From the NCBI GenBank assembly GCA_009929695.1, contig RZZW01000006.1:18713-82712 (forward strand): a DNA stretch of 64,000 bases, given 5' to 3'. The stretch comes from Clostridia bacterium (GTDB lineage Bacteria; Bacillota; Clostridia; Oscillospirales; Ruminococcaceae). The translations under genes were made by a program, and so were the position numbers. A model generated the notes under the pieces. The model had not been told where the DNA came from, did no database searches, and worked only from the letters and a program-made list of their open reading frames with translations. Below, one piece after another: positions 27,254-35,778 of this stretch; the first letter of the stretch is position 1, and every line of letters begins with the position of its first letter.

Positions 27254-27399
27254 TGTAGGGGCGCGCATTGCGCGTCCGCTTTGGTTTGCTTTAAATTACT
27301 ACAAATTCACAACATGTACAGTAGGGCGGGGGCTTGCTCCCGCCGAAACTTGCGTCTTGCGGTTGCAACGGCGGGAGCAAGCCCCCGCCCTACTGTACA
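27254..27399. repeat. Hairpin repeats between binding protein and permease
   Basis: Bases 27254-27278 are a TGTAGGGGCGCGCATTGCGC unit. Bases 27315-27399 are a long inverted pair with TGTACAGTAGGGCGGGGGC at one end and its complement at the other. They may tune the amount of binding protein relative to the permease. Confidence 0.8.
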
Positions 27400-27407
27400 A
27401 TGCAAAT

Positions 27408-28460
27408 TTATTTCTTCTTAATGCCGAGAAAACGTGTAATGCTGTCTAAATTTCCGCCCTTGCTTGCCGTCTGTGACGCAACTGCGATAAGCAGAATTAA
27501 GCCGACGATAACCTGCTGCCAGAACGAGTTTACGCCGTTGAGGTTGAGCCCGTTTCTGATAACGCCCATCATGAGCGCACCGATGACCGTGTTAAGTATA
27601 GTGCCCTCGCCGCCGAGGATCGAAATGCCGCCGAGCACAGATGCCGCGATGGCCTCCATCTCATAGCCGTTGCCCGCTGTTGGCTGTGCGCTTGAAAGAC
27701 GCGATGCGACAAGTATGCCGCAGATAGCCGCCGAAAGCCCAGATACGCAGTATGCGAACATGCGTGTGCGCACAGCGTTTATGCCGGAAAGCTTTGCCGC
27801 CTCAAGGTTTGAGCCGCAGGCGTAAATTTGGCGGCCTGTGCGTGTTTTAGCAAGCACAATGCCGAGAAAAATCGCGTAGACCGCTGTGATAATAACGCTG
27901 TACGGCAGCCCCGAGCCGCCTATGCGCCCGCCACCGAGAATGTAAAACTGAGCCTGAACCTCTTCAGATGGGATATTTGTCGTGTACAGCGGCGCGCCGT
28001 TTACAAGCACGTTGGCCATGCCGCGGTATACCCACTGTGTTGCAAGCGTCGCCACAAAGGGCACAACGCCGAGGATTTCGATAAAGAAGCCGTTCATGAT
28101 GCCCGTCAAAATGCCCATGCAAAGGCAAAGTATGACGCACACCCACAGCGGCAGCCCCTTCATGAGCAGGCTCACCATGATGATGCCCGACAGCGCCATT
28201 GACGCGCCCGCCGACAAGTCGTTTCCTCCGCACACAAGGCAGAAGGTGAGGCCGCAGCCTATGATTGTGTAGGTGACTATCTGCTGCAAAAGGTTTTGCA
28301 GGTTGGCCGCCGCCAAGAATTTATCGGCAGATATCGCCGAAAACAGCACAAAAAGTGCTATGAGAATGCCCATTGAGTAAATTGCGCGTCGCGTTGCCGC
28401 GTTAAGCTTGTTGAATGAGTTTGCTTTTTTTGCAGTGCTCTCAAGTTGTGTAGTTGCCAT
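27408..28460 (-). CDS. Ribose-type ABC transporter permease (RbsC-like)
   Basis: A 350-residue permease of the BPD_transp_2 family with eight to ten helices. Typical segments are LVCGGNDLSAGASMALSG, GVVPFVATLATQWVYRGMANV, GSNLEAAKLSGINAVRTRMF (the coupling region) and ASVLGGISILGGEGTI. AGGAGG precedes ATG 28460. It sits 20 bases downstream of its ATPase. Confidence 0.92.
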   Translation of the reverse strand: MATTQLESTAKKANSFNKLNAATRRAIYSMGILIALFVLFSAISADKFLAAANLQNLLQQIVTYTIIGCGLTFCLVCGGNDLSAGASMALSGIIMVSLLMKGLPLWVCVILCLCMGILTGIMNGFFIEILGVVPFVATLATQWVYRGMANVLVNGAPLYTTNIPSEEVQAQFYILGGGRIGGSGLPYSVIITAVYAIFLGIVLAKTRTGRQIYACGSNLEAAKLSGINAVRTRMFAYCVSGLSAAICGILVASRLSSAQPTAGNGYEMEAIAASVLGGISILGGEGTILNTVIGALMMGVIRNGLNLNGVNSFWQQVIVGLILLIAVASQTASKGGNLDSITRFLGIKKK

Positions 28461-28480
28461 TTTTGTTCCTCCTTTATTTA

Positions 28481-30010
28481 TTAAGCCGTCACAGTCAGGC
28501 TCGGCGCAGGCTTTCCCTCAAGCTTGTTGTAGCCTGCGGCAAGATATAGAATTTGTTCTTGCGTCGCTGTTTTCGCGTCAAGCTCGCCGTTAAATTCTCC
28601 CTGATTGACAACGAGAATGCGGTCGCTCATGCCAAGAATTTCAGGCAGCTCCGACGATATCATTATTATCGCCACGCCTTGGTCACTAAGCTTGTTGAAA
28701 AGCTCGTAAACCTCATACTTTGCGCCAACGTCAATTCCGCGCGTCGGCTCGTCGACAATAAGCACCTTTACGTCGTTGCAAAGCCATTTCGCAAGCACAA
28801 CCTTTTGTTGGTTGCCGCCCGACAGGTTTCCGCAAAGCTGATGTATGCTCGGCGTTTTCGTGCGCAGCAGGTCAACGTATTTCTGCGCGTTTTCAGCGCC
28901 CGCGTTGTCGTCTATAAAGCCGAAATGCGAAAGCTGCTGCAAGTGCGCCATGTTTGTGTTGTACTTGATGTCAAGCCCAAGCGCAAGACCGTCGCGCTTT
29001 CTGTCCTCTGTCGCATACCCGATTCCGTGGCTTATCGCCTGTATGACGGAGTTCACCTTTATCGGCTTGCCCTCCATCGTCAGCTCCATGCTGTCGGGTC
29101 TGTCCGCGCCGAAAACGCAGCGCATTAGCTCTGTGCGCCCCGCGCCAACAAGCCCCGATATGCCGAGTATCTCGCCCTTGCGCACGTTGAAATAGTCAAA
29201 GTTTACCTTTGAGCCGCGGTGTATGTTGCGACCCTCCAAAACAACCTCGCCTATTGTCCTTTTGTGCTTAGGATATTTGTCCTCAAGCGAGCGCCCGACA
29301 ATCATGTTCACAAGCTCATCCATTGTGATTTCAGACAAATTGCGCGTGCCTATGTACTGTCCGTCGCGTATTACCGTGACGCGCTCGCATATGAGGTTAA
29401 GCTCCGCCATGCGGTGCGAGATGTACACCATGCCGACGCCCTTATCTTTAAGGCGCTGAATTATCTCAAACAATTGGTCTATTTCGCGCTCTGTCAGCGT
29501 AGCCGTCGGCTCGTCAAGCACAAGAATGCGCGAGTTGAAGCTTATCGCCTTTGCAATCTCCACCATCTGCTGCTGCGCCACGCTTAAATCAGACACCTGC
29601 GTGTAGGTGCTAAGTTGAATGCCGAGGTCTTTAAGTACCTTTTGTGCCTCCTCGTGCATTTTTTTGCCGTCGATAAAAAGCCCTTTTTTCGGCGCTCTGC
29701 CTATGAAGATGTTGTCCGCGACGCTCAAGTGTCCGCACATGTTAAGCTCCTGCATTATTATCGAAATGCCAAGCTCGTGCGCCTTTGCAACGCTGTCTAT
29801 CTCCACCTTTTGACCCTCAATAAAAATTTCGCCCTCGTCGGCGCGATAAACGCCTGACAAAATTTTCATAAGTGTAGATTTTCCCGCGCCGTTTTCACCG
29901 ACAAGCCCCAAAACCTCACCCTTGTTCACCATAAGGTTTACCTTGTCAAGCGCCTTAACGCCCGGAAAGCTCTTGCTTATTCCTTCCATTCGGAATAGTT
30001 CTTCGGACAT
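28481..30010 (-). CDS. Ribose-type ABC transporter ATPase (RbsA/MglA-like)
   Basis: A 509-residue tandem ATPase. The first half has Walker A GENGAGKSTLMK, signature LSVAQQQMVEIAKAI and Walker B ILVLDEPTATL. The second half has the degenerate P-loop GLVGAGRTELMRC and an intact signature NLSGGNQQKVVLAKWL with Walker B VLIVDEPTRGIDVG. This asymmetry is usual for the sugar family. AAGGAGGAGG sits just before ATG 30010; the in-frame GTG further upstream lies before the ribosome site and was not used. Confidence 0.94.
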   Translation of the reverse strand: MSEELFRMEGISKSFPGVKALDKVNLMVNKGEVLGLVGENGAGKSTLMKILSGVYRADEGEIFIEGQKVEIDSVAKAHELGISIIMQELNMCGHLSVADNIFIGRAPKKGLFIDGKKMHEEAQKVLKDLGIQLSTYTQVSDLSVAQQQMVEIAKAISFNSRILVLDEPTATLTEREIDQLFEIIQRLKDKGVGMVYISHRMAELNLICERVTVIRDGQYIGTRNLSEITMDELVNMIVGRSLEDKYPKHKRTIGEVVLEGRNIHRGSKVNFDYFNVRKGEILGISGLVGAGRTELMRCVFGADRPDSMELTMEGKPIKVNSVIQAISHGIGYATEDRKRDGLALGLDIKYNTNMAHLQQLSHFGFIDDNAGAENAQKYVDLLRTKTPSIHQLCGNLSGGNQQKVVLAKWLCNDVKVLIVDEPTRGIDVGAKYEVYELFNKLSDQGVAIIMISSELPEILGMSDRILVVNQGEFNGELDAKTATQEQILYLAAGYNKLEGKPAPSLTVTA

Positions 30011-30054
30011 ATGCCTCCTCCTTCCATTCACAGTAAGCTGTTCCTTACGACTAG

Positions 30055-30060
30055 ATTATA
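30055..30060 (-). promoter_or_regulatory. -10 element of the ABC operon
   Basis: TATAAT (minus strand) lies 45 bases before the ATPase start. No good -35 is present at 17 bases, consistent with activation by the adjacent AraC-type regulator (inference). Confidence 0.4.
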
Positions 30061-30140
30061 ACCGCAATTTCACCCAAAGCGTTATCGTAAGATTTTACTT
30101 TTCCTAGTAGTTTTTTAACTATTTGTCTATATTTGGTTAT

Positions 30141-30185
30141 AAAAAAGTAAAGACCATTGACGTTTTGCACAAACATCAATGGTCT
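30141..30185 (-). terminator. Terminator of the sensor pair
   Basis: AGACCATTGA and TCAATGGTCT pair across 15 bases, and on the minus strand are followed by TTTACTTTTTT. It separates the sensor genes from the ABC genes, so these are two transcripts. Confidence 0.65.
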
Positions 30186-30214
30186 AAATTGTCTATATCG
30201 CTTTTTGATAACAC

Positions 30215-30362
30215 AACGTGCACTGTAGGGGCGAGCTTTGCTCGTCCGTTAAGTTTGAACAATTTTACAACGTGCACCGTAGGCGTGACGACCTCGGCAC
30301 GCCGTTAGTTATGCGCAAACCGTACGGCACGCCGAGTCGTCGTGCCCTACGCACTTTGTGGG
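30215..30362. repeat. Three hairpin units in a row
   Basis: TGTAGGGGCGAGCTTTGCTC, then ACAACGTGCACCGTAGGCGTGACGACC, then a reversed unit ending CGTGCCCTACG. The ACAACGTGCA flank is shared with copies at 42960 and 53826 although the hairpin cores differ. Confidence 0.75.
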
Positions 30363-30383
30363 AATGCAGGGGCGAGAAAACCT

Positions 30384-31142
30384 TCAGCAATTCTCAAGCC
30401 TATATTCCGACGGACTTAATCCTGTTATGCGCCTGAACACCTTTGCGAAATAATTCGAGTCGATATACCCCACCTGCTCGCCGACGTTTTTTATGTTGAC
30501 GGTGGGGCAGCGCAGAAGCTTTTTTGCGTCCTCAATGCGAAATTCCGTCAGATACGACGTAAAGCTTTGCCCAAATTGCTGCTTAAACACCTTGCAGAAA
30601 TACGCCTCCGAGTAATTCAGCGCCGCCGCCGCGTCCTGCATTGAAATCTGCTCACGGTAGTGCGCGCACACATATTCCTCCATAAGCTTTGCGATGGCGC
30701 TTGTAATGTTGCCGCGCTTTTCGGCGCTTTCCACGGGCGGCTCTGCTGTGCGCCACCGCTTGTGCGTGTCAACGCGGTAAATCGCGGCCTCTATCACAGA
30801 AAGCAAATCCTTCGCATCATACGGCTTCAAAAGATACTCCATAGCCTGAACGGAAATTGCCTTTTTAGCGTAGTCAAAACGGTCAAACGCCGTCAAAAAA
30901 ATTATGCAGCACTCTTTATTTGCCGCGTAAATGCTCTCAGCGGCCTGTATGCCGGACATCACAGGCATTTCAATGTCAAGCACAGCTATCTGAATAGGGT
31001 ACTCTTTAAAAATATCCACCGCCTGCCGTCCGTTTTCCGCCTCATGAATAATCGCGCTCTCGCCCATGTACGATTTTAGCATTTTAGCAAGCGCCATGCG
31101 CTCAATAACCTCGTCCTCAGCAATCAGCATATGGTAAGCCAT
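30384..31142 (-). CDS. Response regulator, receiver + AraC HTH
   Basis: A 252-residue compact YesN-like regulator. The receiver has LIAEDEVIE, the phosphoacceptor in IAVLDIEMPVMSG and YLLKPYDAKD. It joins directly to two AraC helix-turn-helix motifs (QDAAAALNYSEAYFCKVFK; GYIDSNYFAKVFRRITGLSP). AGGAG is seven bases before ATG 31142; ATG 31148 overlaps the ribosome site. It overlaps the kinase gene by 26 bases, so both are translationally linked. The downstream ABC importer is the likely target. Confidence 0.92.
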   Translation of the reverse strand: MAYHMLIAEDEVIERMALAKMLKSYMGESAIIHEAENGRQAVDIFKEYPIQIAVLDIEMPVMSGIQAAESIYAANKECCIIFLTAFDRFDYAKKAISVQAMEYLLKPYDAKDLLSVIEAAIYRVDTHKRWRTAEPPVESAEKRGNITSAIAKLMEEYVCAHYREQISMQDAAAALNYSEAYFCKVFKQQFGQSFTSYLTEFRIEDAKKLLRCPTVNIKNVGEQVGYIDSNYFAKVFRRITGLSPSEYRLENC

Positions 31143-32604
31143 TGTCATTCTCCTTGCTCTTGTTTCTCATAGCAAATTCCACGTATACAACTGTCCCGCA
31201 GCCCTGCTTGATGCTTATGCGCACGCGGCCGTTAGGGTAAAACCCTGTTATGCGGCGGCAAACGTTGCCAAGCCCAAGCCCAAGCCCTTCGCCGCCCTTC
31301 GCCATTGCCGCGCGCACCTGCGTGAGCCGCTCGTGTGTCATGCCCGCGCCTGTGTCCGCAACGGAAAGTATAAGGTTGTCGCCGCGCATTCTCGCCCGAA
31401 CATAGATAGCCCCGCCGTTTTCGACGTTTGAAAGCCCGTGCATAACGGCGTTTTCAACAAGCGGCTGCAATAAAAACACAGGCACATCAGTCTGCAAAAG
31501 CGCGTCGGGGCACAAAACGCTGTACTGTATGCGGCTGCCAAAGCGCATTTTTTGTATGTACATGTAATCTTCAACCACTTTAAGCTCCTGCTCAAGCGGC
31601 ACTATCGGCTCTGTCGTGCGCAGGTTATAGCGCAAAAGGTTGCTCATCGCGACGGTCATCTGCTCGCTCACCGGCGCACCCTCTATCTGCGCCATGCGCG
31701 CTATCATGTTGAGCGTGTTAAAAAGAAAATGCGGGTTTAGCTGACTTTTTATAAGCTGCAATTGCGTAACCGCAAAGCGCTTTTCAAGCTCAACGCGCTG
31801 CACTGTCTGCTCGTGCAGCTCCTGCGTGGCGTGCACATATTCGCGCGTGCTGTGCTTCATTTGGTTAAACGCGCGCACAAGCTGGCCAATCTCGTCCTCC
31901 TGCCGCGCCCAGTAAACGTCCTCAACAGCAAAATTGTTTTGCTCTATCTGCTGCGACGCGTCCGCAAGCTTGCCGAGTATCGCCGTAAATTTGCCCATCG
32001 CAGAGCGCAGCATAACAACAAGCATAAGCATAGCTAAAAGGCTTATGCCGGTAATTATGTACGGTATTTTTTTAAGCGAGTCGGACTTTGTAAGGTAATC
32101 GCTGTTTGTCTGCGTCAAAACAGTCTCGGTTAGGCGTCCACAGTAGCTTTTTATGTAGTCCTGCATCGAGTAGGTGACGTAGAGCTCGCGTATGTAGGTC
32201 ATGTCGTCGGGGCTCATCGCAAGCAGCTTTTCGCATTGCTTGTGATATTGCGCGTAGCTATTGTGGATTGTCCACGTTATCTCATAGCGCTTTTCGCCGA
32301 TGTCGTCGTAATCAGCCGATATCGCGCCGAGGCATATCGCGGTGTTCGCGCGCGCCTTTGAAAACGCGCTCTTGCTGTCCGCTCCGCCGTCGCGTATAAG
32401 GTTGGCAAACGCCACAGTTTCTTTGTCAAACGCCGTTTGCAGGTTATAGCTGCCGTGGTTGTCATCAAAAATTTTCTGCATACCGTCGATAGAATAGCTC
32501 ACAACAGCAATAGTTATAGCCCCCGAAAGTAGCATAAGCGCCACAATAACCGCAATCAGCAGCCCCATCTTTTGCCGCAGCGTCATCCGCCCACCCCCCG
32601 CCAT
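31117..32604 (-). CDS. Membrane sensor histidine kinase (His_kinase family)
   Basis: A 495-residue kinase. A helix at about residues 12-35 and another at 185-205 bracket an extracellular helical domain, probably a four-helix bundle. HAMP follows, then the phosphoacceptor in LIKSQLNPHFLFNTLNMIAR, the N-box LQPLVENAVMHGL and the G-box EGLGLGLGNVCRRI. Two starts are possible: ATG 32604 (weak GGTGAGCGGG upstream) or ATG 32586. It is unlike the YesM kinase at 19620 in its sensor part. Its role in controlling the ribose-type importer is inferred from position. Confidence 0.9.
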   Translation of the reverse strand: MAGGGRMTLRQKMGLLIAVIVALMLLSGAITIAVVSYSIDGMQKIFDDNHGSYNLQTAFDKETVAFANLIRDGGADSKSAFSKARANTAICLGAISADYDDIGEKRYEITWTIHNSYAQYHKQCEKLLAMSPDDMTYIRELYVTYSMQDYIKSYCGRLTETVLTQTNSDYLTKSDSLKKIPYIITGISLLAMLMLVVMLRSAMGKFTAILGKLADASQQIEQNNFAVEDVYWARQEDEIGQLVRAFNQMKHSTREYVHATQELHEQTVQRVELEKRFAVTQLQLIKSQLNPHFLFNTLNMIARMAQIEGAPVSEQMTVAMSNLLRYNLRTTEPIVPLEQELKVVEDYMYIQKMRFGSRIQYSVLCPDALLQTDVPVFLLQPLVENAVMHGLSNVENGGAIYVRARMRGDNLILSVADTGAGMTHERLTQVRAAMAKGGEGLGLGLGNVCRRITGFYPNGRVRISIKQGCGTVVYVEFAMRNKSKENDNGLPYADC

Positions 32605-32788
32605 ATCCCGCTCACCCCAATCTAAAGCTCAATATATGCAACATAATATCACAAATAAACATATTTGAACAGCTTTTTAAGCTCCAAAGCTTGTTTTGAG
32701 ATATTCCATATAAATAAAGCTCCATGCGGCGCAGACGGTTGTAATTGTATTGTCAAAAACGTAAAGGAAACATTGTTAAATTTGAAAA

Positions 32789-33270
32789 CAAAAAAGAAGT
32801 GGGGATACATCGCCCCCATTATAAGCGGTAAAATTTTCCTCTTGAGAAAGAACCGGTTGAAATACAGGCGCAGAAAAAACAAGCCCAAAAAGAACGGTTG
32901 TCTCGTCAGCGTGCTCATGAAAAAGCTTACAGAGAAAAACGCAAGGCAAAAAATATAGCTGCAAACGGTGGCGAAATTGTCAAGAAAAAGGTGTATCCTC
33001 ATTGCGGTACAGAGTTTATACCAACAAGTAATCGATAAATATTTTGCTCAAATGAGTGCTGTTATAAGGCAAGACAGTATAAGAAAAAGGTCGACCGAGA
33101 AGCGGAACGAGGCAACCACTATTACCGTCAGCGTAAATGTGCCGTGTGTGGCAAGTTATACCGACCTACACACAGCCAACAAATACGCTGCTCCGAGAAA
33201 TGCCGCAAAGAGAACCATAGAGAGGAGCAAAAAATTATGGCACTTAAACACTTCAAGACTTCTCGTTCAG
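32789..33270 (+). pseudogene. Zinc-ribbon protein remnant of a mobile element
   Basis: Pieces in two frames read KKKWGYIAPIISG and then QKERLSRQRAHEKAYREKRK, YPHCGTEFIPTSNR, a TAA at 33036-33038, and CSNECCYKARQYKKKV followed by CAVCGKLYRPTHSQQIRC. The pattern is a Cys-rich, Lys/Arg-rich protein of the sort found next to replication and recombination genes of Gram-positive mobile elements. The first zinc ligand is Tyr instead of Cys, one frame break and one nonsense codon are present, so it cannot give a working protein. The end runs into the recombinase fragment on the other strand. Confidence 0.6.
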
Positions 33271-33445
33271 ATCCACCTTGTCATGCGCCCATCGAAAAAT
33301 CTGCCGCACCATGGCGGCGGATTCCTCATCCACTACCACCAGCCTATGGCAGTTATCTGGTGCTTTATTGTATCCTTAGAAGGGCTGGCTCCAATGAAAT
33401 CACCCGCCTTCATGCTTTGCTGAACAAAACGGATACCTGCCTGCT
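33253..33445 (-). pseudogene. Fragment of a large serine recombinase
   Basis: On the minus strand, in two frames, the sequence reads FVQQSMKAGDFIGAS and then GYNKAPDNCHRLVVVDEES, AAMVRQIFRWAHDKVDLN. This is the pattern of the recombinase domain of TnpX-like large serine recombinases (GxYIGxxxPYGY, then HxLVVDEEAAxxVRxIF). Only about 60 codons remain, with a frame break and a TAA in place of the Tyr after PF. The catalytic N-terminal domain and the zinc-ribbon part are missing. Confidence 0.6.
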
Positions 33446-33454
33446 GGTCATGTG

Positions 33455-33988
33455 TTTCGCTGATTTATACTGTTCTACAAAGCATACAGTCACGGAAGTC
33501 ACGATTGATGGAAAGATTGTCTCCGTTGCAAAAGACCGTGCAAAGACAAAATCGAGCTTACGTACTTTGCCGCTTGTAGAACCGTTTGAACAGCTTCTTT
33601 TGTTACTGAAAGCAGAACAAGCGGTCAATCGAAGGGTATGCGGAAATATGTACTGCGGCGATTATCTTGGGTACGTCTATGTTAATGAACTCGGTGAAAG
33701 AATCAAACCAAACTTTATAACGCAAAATTTTGCAATTACACTGGCAAATAATAACCTAAAAAAATTCGTTTTCACGATTTGCGCCATAGCTGTGCAACGC
33801 TGCTTTATGCAAACGGCGTGAGCTTAAAAGAAATTCAAGAGTGGCTTGGGCACAGCGATATTTCCACAACGTCAAACATCTATACGCACTTGGATTTTAA
33901 TTCTAAGGTTGCATCGGCAAATGCGATTATTGGCTTTTACCCAACACAAGCGCAGGAGGTAATTGCCCGAAAATCAGGAGGTAATTGA
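33455..33988 (+). pseudogene. C-terminal half of a tyrosine integrase, frameshifted
   Basis: The first frame reads KHTVTEVTIDGKIVSVAKDR, AKTKSSLRTLPLV and GYVYVNELGERIKPNFITQ, as in Gram-positive element integrases. A run of seven A near 33758-33764 breaks the frame. The next frame reads [31 protein letters not shown] and IYTHLD, which holds the second catalytic Arg, the His positions and the nucleophile Tyr. The N-terminal half, including the first catalytic Arg, is absent. It ends 90 bases from the 3' end of tRNA-Leu, the usual place for such an integrase. Confidence 0.75.
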
Positions 33989-34035
33989 ACAAAAGACGCT
34001 AAAAACGTCTCTATGTCAACATGCCTTCTAAAAAT

Positions 34036-34077
34036 AAAAAACCCACAAACCATTGATACATCAAGGTTTGTGGGTTC
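34036..34077 (-). terminator. Terminator of tRNA-Leu
   Basis: ACCCACAAACC (minus strand, directly after the CCA end) pairs with GGTTTGTGGGT across about 13 bases, followed by TTTTTTATTTTT. Confidence 0.85.
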
Positions 34078-34164
34078 TGGTGCCGGTGGTCGGGGTCGAA
34101 CCGACACGGTGTCGCCACCACGGGATTTTGAGTCCCGCACGTCTGCCAATTCCATCACACCGGC
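34078..34164 (-). tRNA. tRNA-Leu (anticodon CAA)
   Basis: An 87-base cloverleaf with long variable arm and encoded CCA. The acceptor GCCGGTG pairs with CACCGGC, the anticodon loop is CTCAAAA within CGGGA/TCCCG, and the T arm is TCGGTTCGACCCCGA. It reads TTG. Its 3' end faces the integrase remnant. Confidence 0.95.
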
Positions 34165-34245
34165 TTATCGGCTGTTTTATGAGCCGATAATTATTATATT
34201 ATATTTTGCTTTTAAAATCAAGCTTTTTCTTGCAATTTTCTCCTT

Positions 34246-34587
34246 TTAATCTTTATCTCCGTTTTCACGCGTGTCGGGCGCGTTAATTAAGGCGTTGGCT
34301 TTGAAGTTTTGATGCACGATTTGGTGCCAGTACACCGACGCTCCCGCACAGAGTATGCCCTGCGTGACGGACACAAAAAGCGCCGAAAGCACGTCTCGGT
34401 AATCGGTCAGCGGCGTCACCGAAAGGGTGTATATGCTCGACAGCAAAATACCTATAAGCCCGAGCAAAACAGGGATTTTTTCGTCTTTTATGCGCGTTGA
34501 CTGCTTCATCCACATTCCGCAAAGATACAAAACAGGCACTATCGACAAAAGCTCGGGCTTAATATATTCCTTCAAATTCTCAATCAT
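34246..34587 (-). CDS. Holin-like small membrane protein
   Basis: A 113-residue protein with three membrane helices (EYIKPELLSIVPVLYLCGMW; VLLGLIGILLSSIYTL; VSVTQGILCAGASVYWHQI) and a hydrophilic tail. The pattern, notably TQGILCAGASVY, matches the phage holin family found in many Firmicutes genomes outside prophages. ATG 34587 overlaps the spoIID stop by four bases, with AAGGAG upstream, so it is translationally coupled to spoIID. No other phage gene is nearby. It may work in the spore envelope with SpoIID rather than in lysis (inference). Confidence 0.72.
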   Translation of the reverse strand: MIENLKEYIKPELLSIVPVLYLCGMWMKQSTRIKDEKIPVLLGLIGILLSSIYTLSVTPLTDYRDVLSALFVSVTQGILCAGASVYWHQIVHQNFKANALINAPDTRENGDKD

Positions 34588-35612
34588 GCGGCAAGCTCCT
34601 TCACTGTTTTTATCTCGGTATTCGGAAAATACGCTGCCAAAATCTCCTGCCATGTGCTGCCGTTTTTCGCCATAGCGCTCGCTCCATACTGGCTCATGCC
34701 AACGCCATGCCCATATCCGCGCGTCGTCACTGTGAACTCGTGATTTTCAAACTTCACATCAAACGCCGCGCTGCGAAGCGAGAGGGCAGACCGTATCGCC
34801 GTGCCTGAAACCGTCATGCTGCCCACGTTTACGCTATGCACATATCCCGCCGCGTCAAGCGTGCTTTCGCCAAACCAGCCTGCGGGCTCGCCCGAAAGCT
34901 CTATGCCGTCTATGCCTAGCACAAGGCTTTCGTACATCTCCTGTGAGGTCATCGAAATTGTCGCCCCATATCCGTCGCTTGTCGTGTCAAGCGTGGACGG
35001 CACGCTGACAAGATAGGGGACAGCCGTGCCCCAAACAGCCTCGCTGCTCTCCGTCGTCCCCGCGCTTATCGCGTGATAGCAGCACAGCGCCGCCGCGCCG
35101 TTATATGCGACAGCCTTGTCTATTATTTCGTCGACAAGTGCGTTGAGACGATTATAATTATCAGTGTATTCGTCGCCCCACATCGTTTTCATCATTTCAT
35201 CTGTTATGTAGCCCATGCGCTGCGCGGGATTTGCCTTGAAATATGCGCCCTTTAAGCTCTCGTCGCTGCCGTCGGCGCTCGCTTTGACAGCGAGTGCATA
35301 GCTATGCGACGCAACCGCCTGCGCTTTTAGGGCTTCATCGGGATAAGTCATAGGCATTTCGGCTGCCACAGCGCCCATCACAAACGCTTTCACCGGCACG
35401 CTCAAAACCTCGCCGCTGCCCTGGTCAAGTATCAGCAACGGCGCTTCGTCGTAAACGGGCGTTTTGGGTGTGCTTTGCGGGCTGCTCTCGGATGTCTGCG
35501 GCGCTGCCTGTTCGCTTTTTGCCTTGGCCTCCTGCGGCAAAAGACAGCCCAAAAACGGCACTAAGTACGTCAATAACGCAAACAACAGCAGTAAACCTAT
35601 GGCTTTTTTCAT
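34584..35612 (-). CDS. spoIID: SpoIID-type peptidoglycan lytic transglycosylase
   Basis: A 342-residue protein with an N-terminal membrane anchor (LLLLFALLTYLVPFLGCL), a Ser/Gln/Pro linker and the SpoIID domain. Key segments are VPVKAFVMGAVAAEMP (catalytic Glu), YPDEALKAQAVASHSYAL, YHAISAGTTESSEAVWG and GYGHGVGMSQYGASAMA. SpoIID trims peptidoglycan during engulfment of the forespore, which points to an endospore former; LytB-type paralogues exist, and spoIIM/P partners are not nearby. The length agrees with SpoIID. A holin-like gene is coupled at its 3' end. Confidence 0.87.
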   Translation of the reverse strand: MKKAIGLLLLFALLTYLVPFLGCLLPQEAKAKSEQAAPQTSESSPQSTPKTPVYDEAPLLILDQGSGEVLSVPVKAFVMGAVAAEMPMTYPDEALKAQAVASHSYALAVKASADGSDESLKGAYFKANPAQRMGYITDEMMKTMWGDEYTDNYNRLNALVDEIIDKAVAYNGAAALCCYHAISAGTTESSEAVWGTAVPYLVSVPSTLDTTSDGYGATISMTSQEMYESLVLGIDGIELSGEPAGWFGESTLDAAGYVHSVNVGSMTVSGTAIRSALSLRSAAFDVKFENHEFTVTTRGYGHGVGMSQYGASAMAKNGSTWQEILAAYFPNTEIKTVKELAA

Positions 35613-35661
35613 TTTCTTGTCCTCCGCTCAAAAACAACAGTATATATTTTGCATACAATCC

Positions 35662-35690
35662 TTGTATTTTTATTGTGTTAAATGTATAAT
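35662..35690 (+). promoter_or_regulatory. Promoter of citrate synthase
   Basis: TTGTAT at 35662-35667 and TATAAT at 35685-35690 with a 17-base spacer, 89 bases before the start codon. It sits between the divergent spoIID and citrate synthase genes. Confidence 0.6.
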
Positions 35691-35778
35691 AGGGGTATAT
35701 ATTTTGCGTCTTTTAATTTTGAAAAGAGCATTATATATGTATAGAGGGAAAATTAGAATAGGGAAAGGGGCAATTGTT

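Noticed and set aside
33144..33821. An intact 225-residue protein
   Set aside because: It is an accidental fusion of a zinc-ribbon remnant, antisense of a serine recombinase fragment, and part of an integrase.
34246..34587. Evidence for a prophage beside the integrase remnant
   Set aside because: The holin-like gene is coupled to spoIID and no other phage structural, lysis or replication gene is present.
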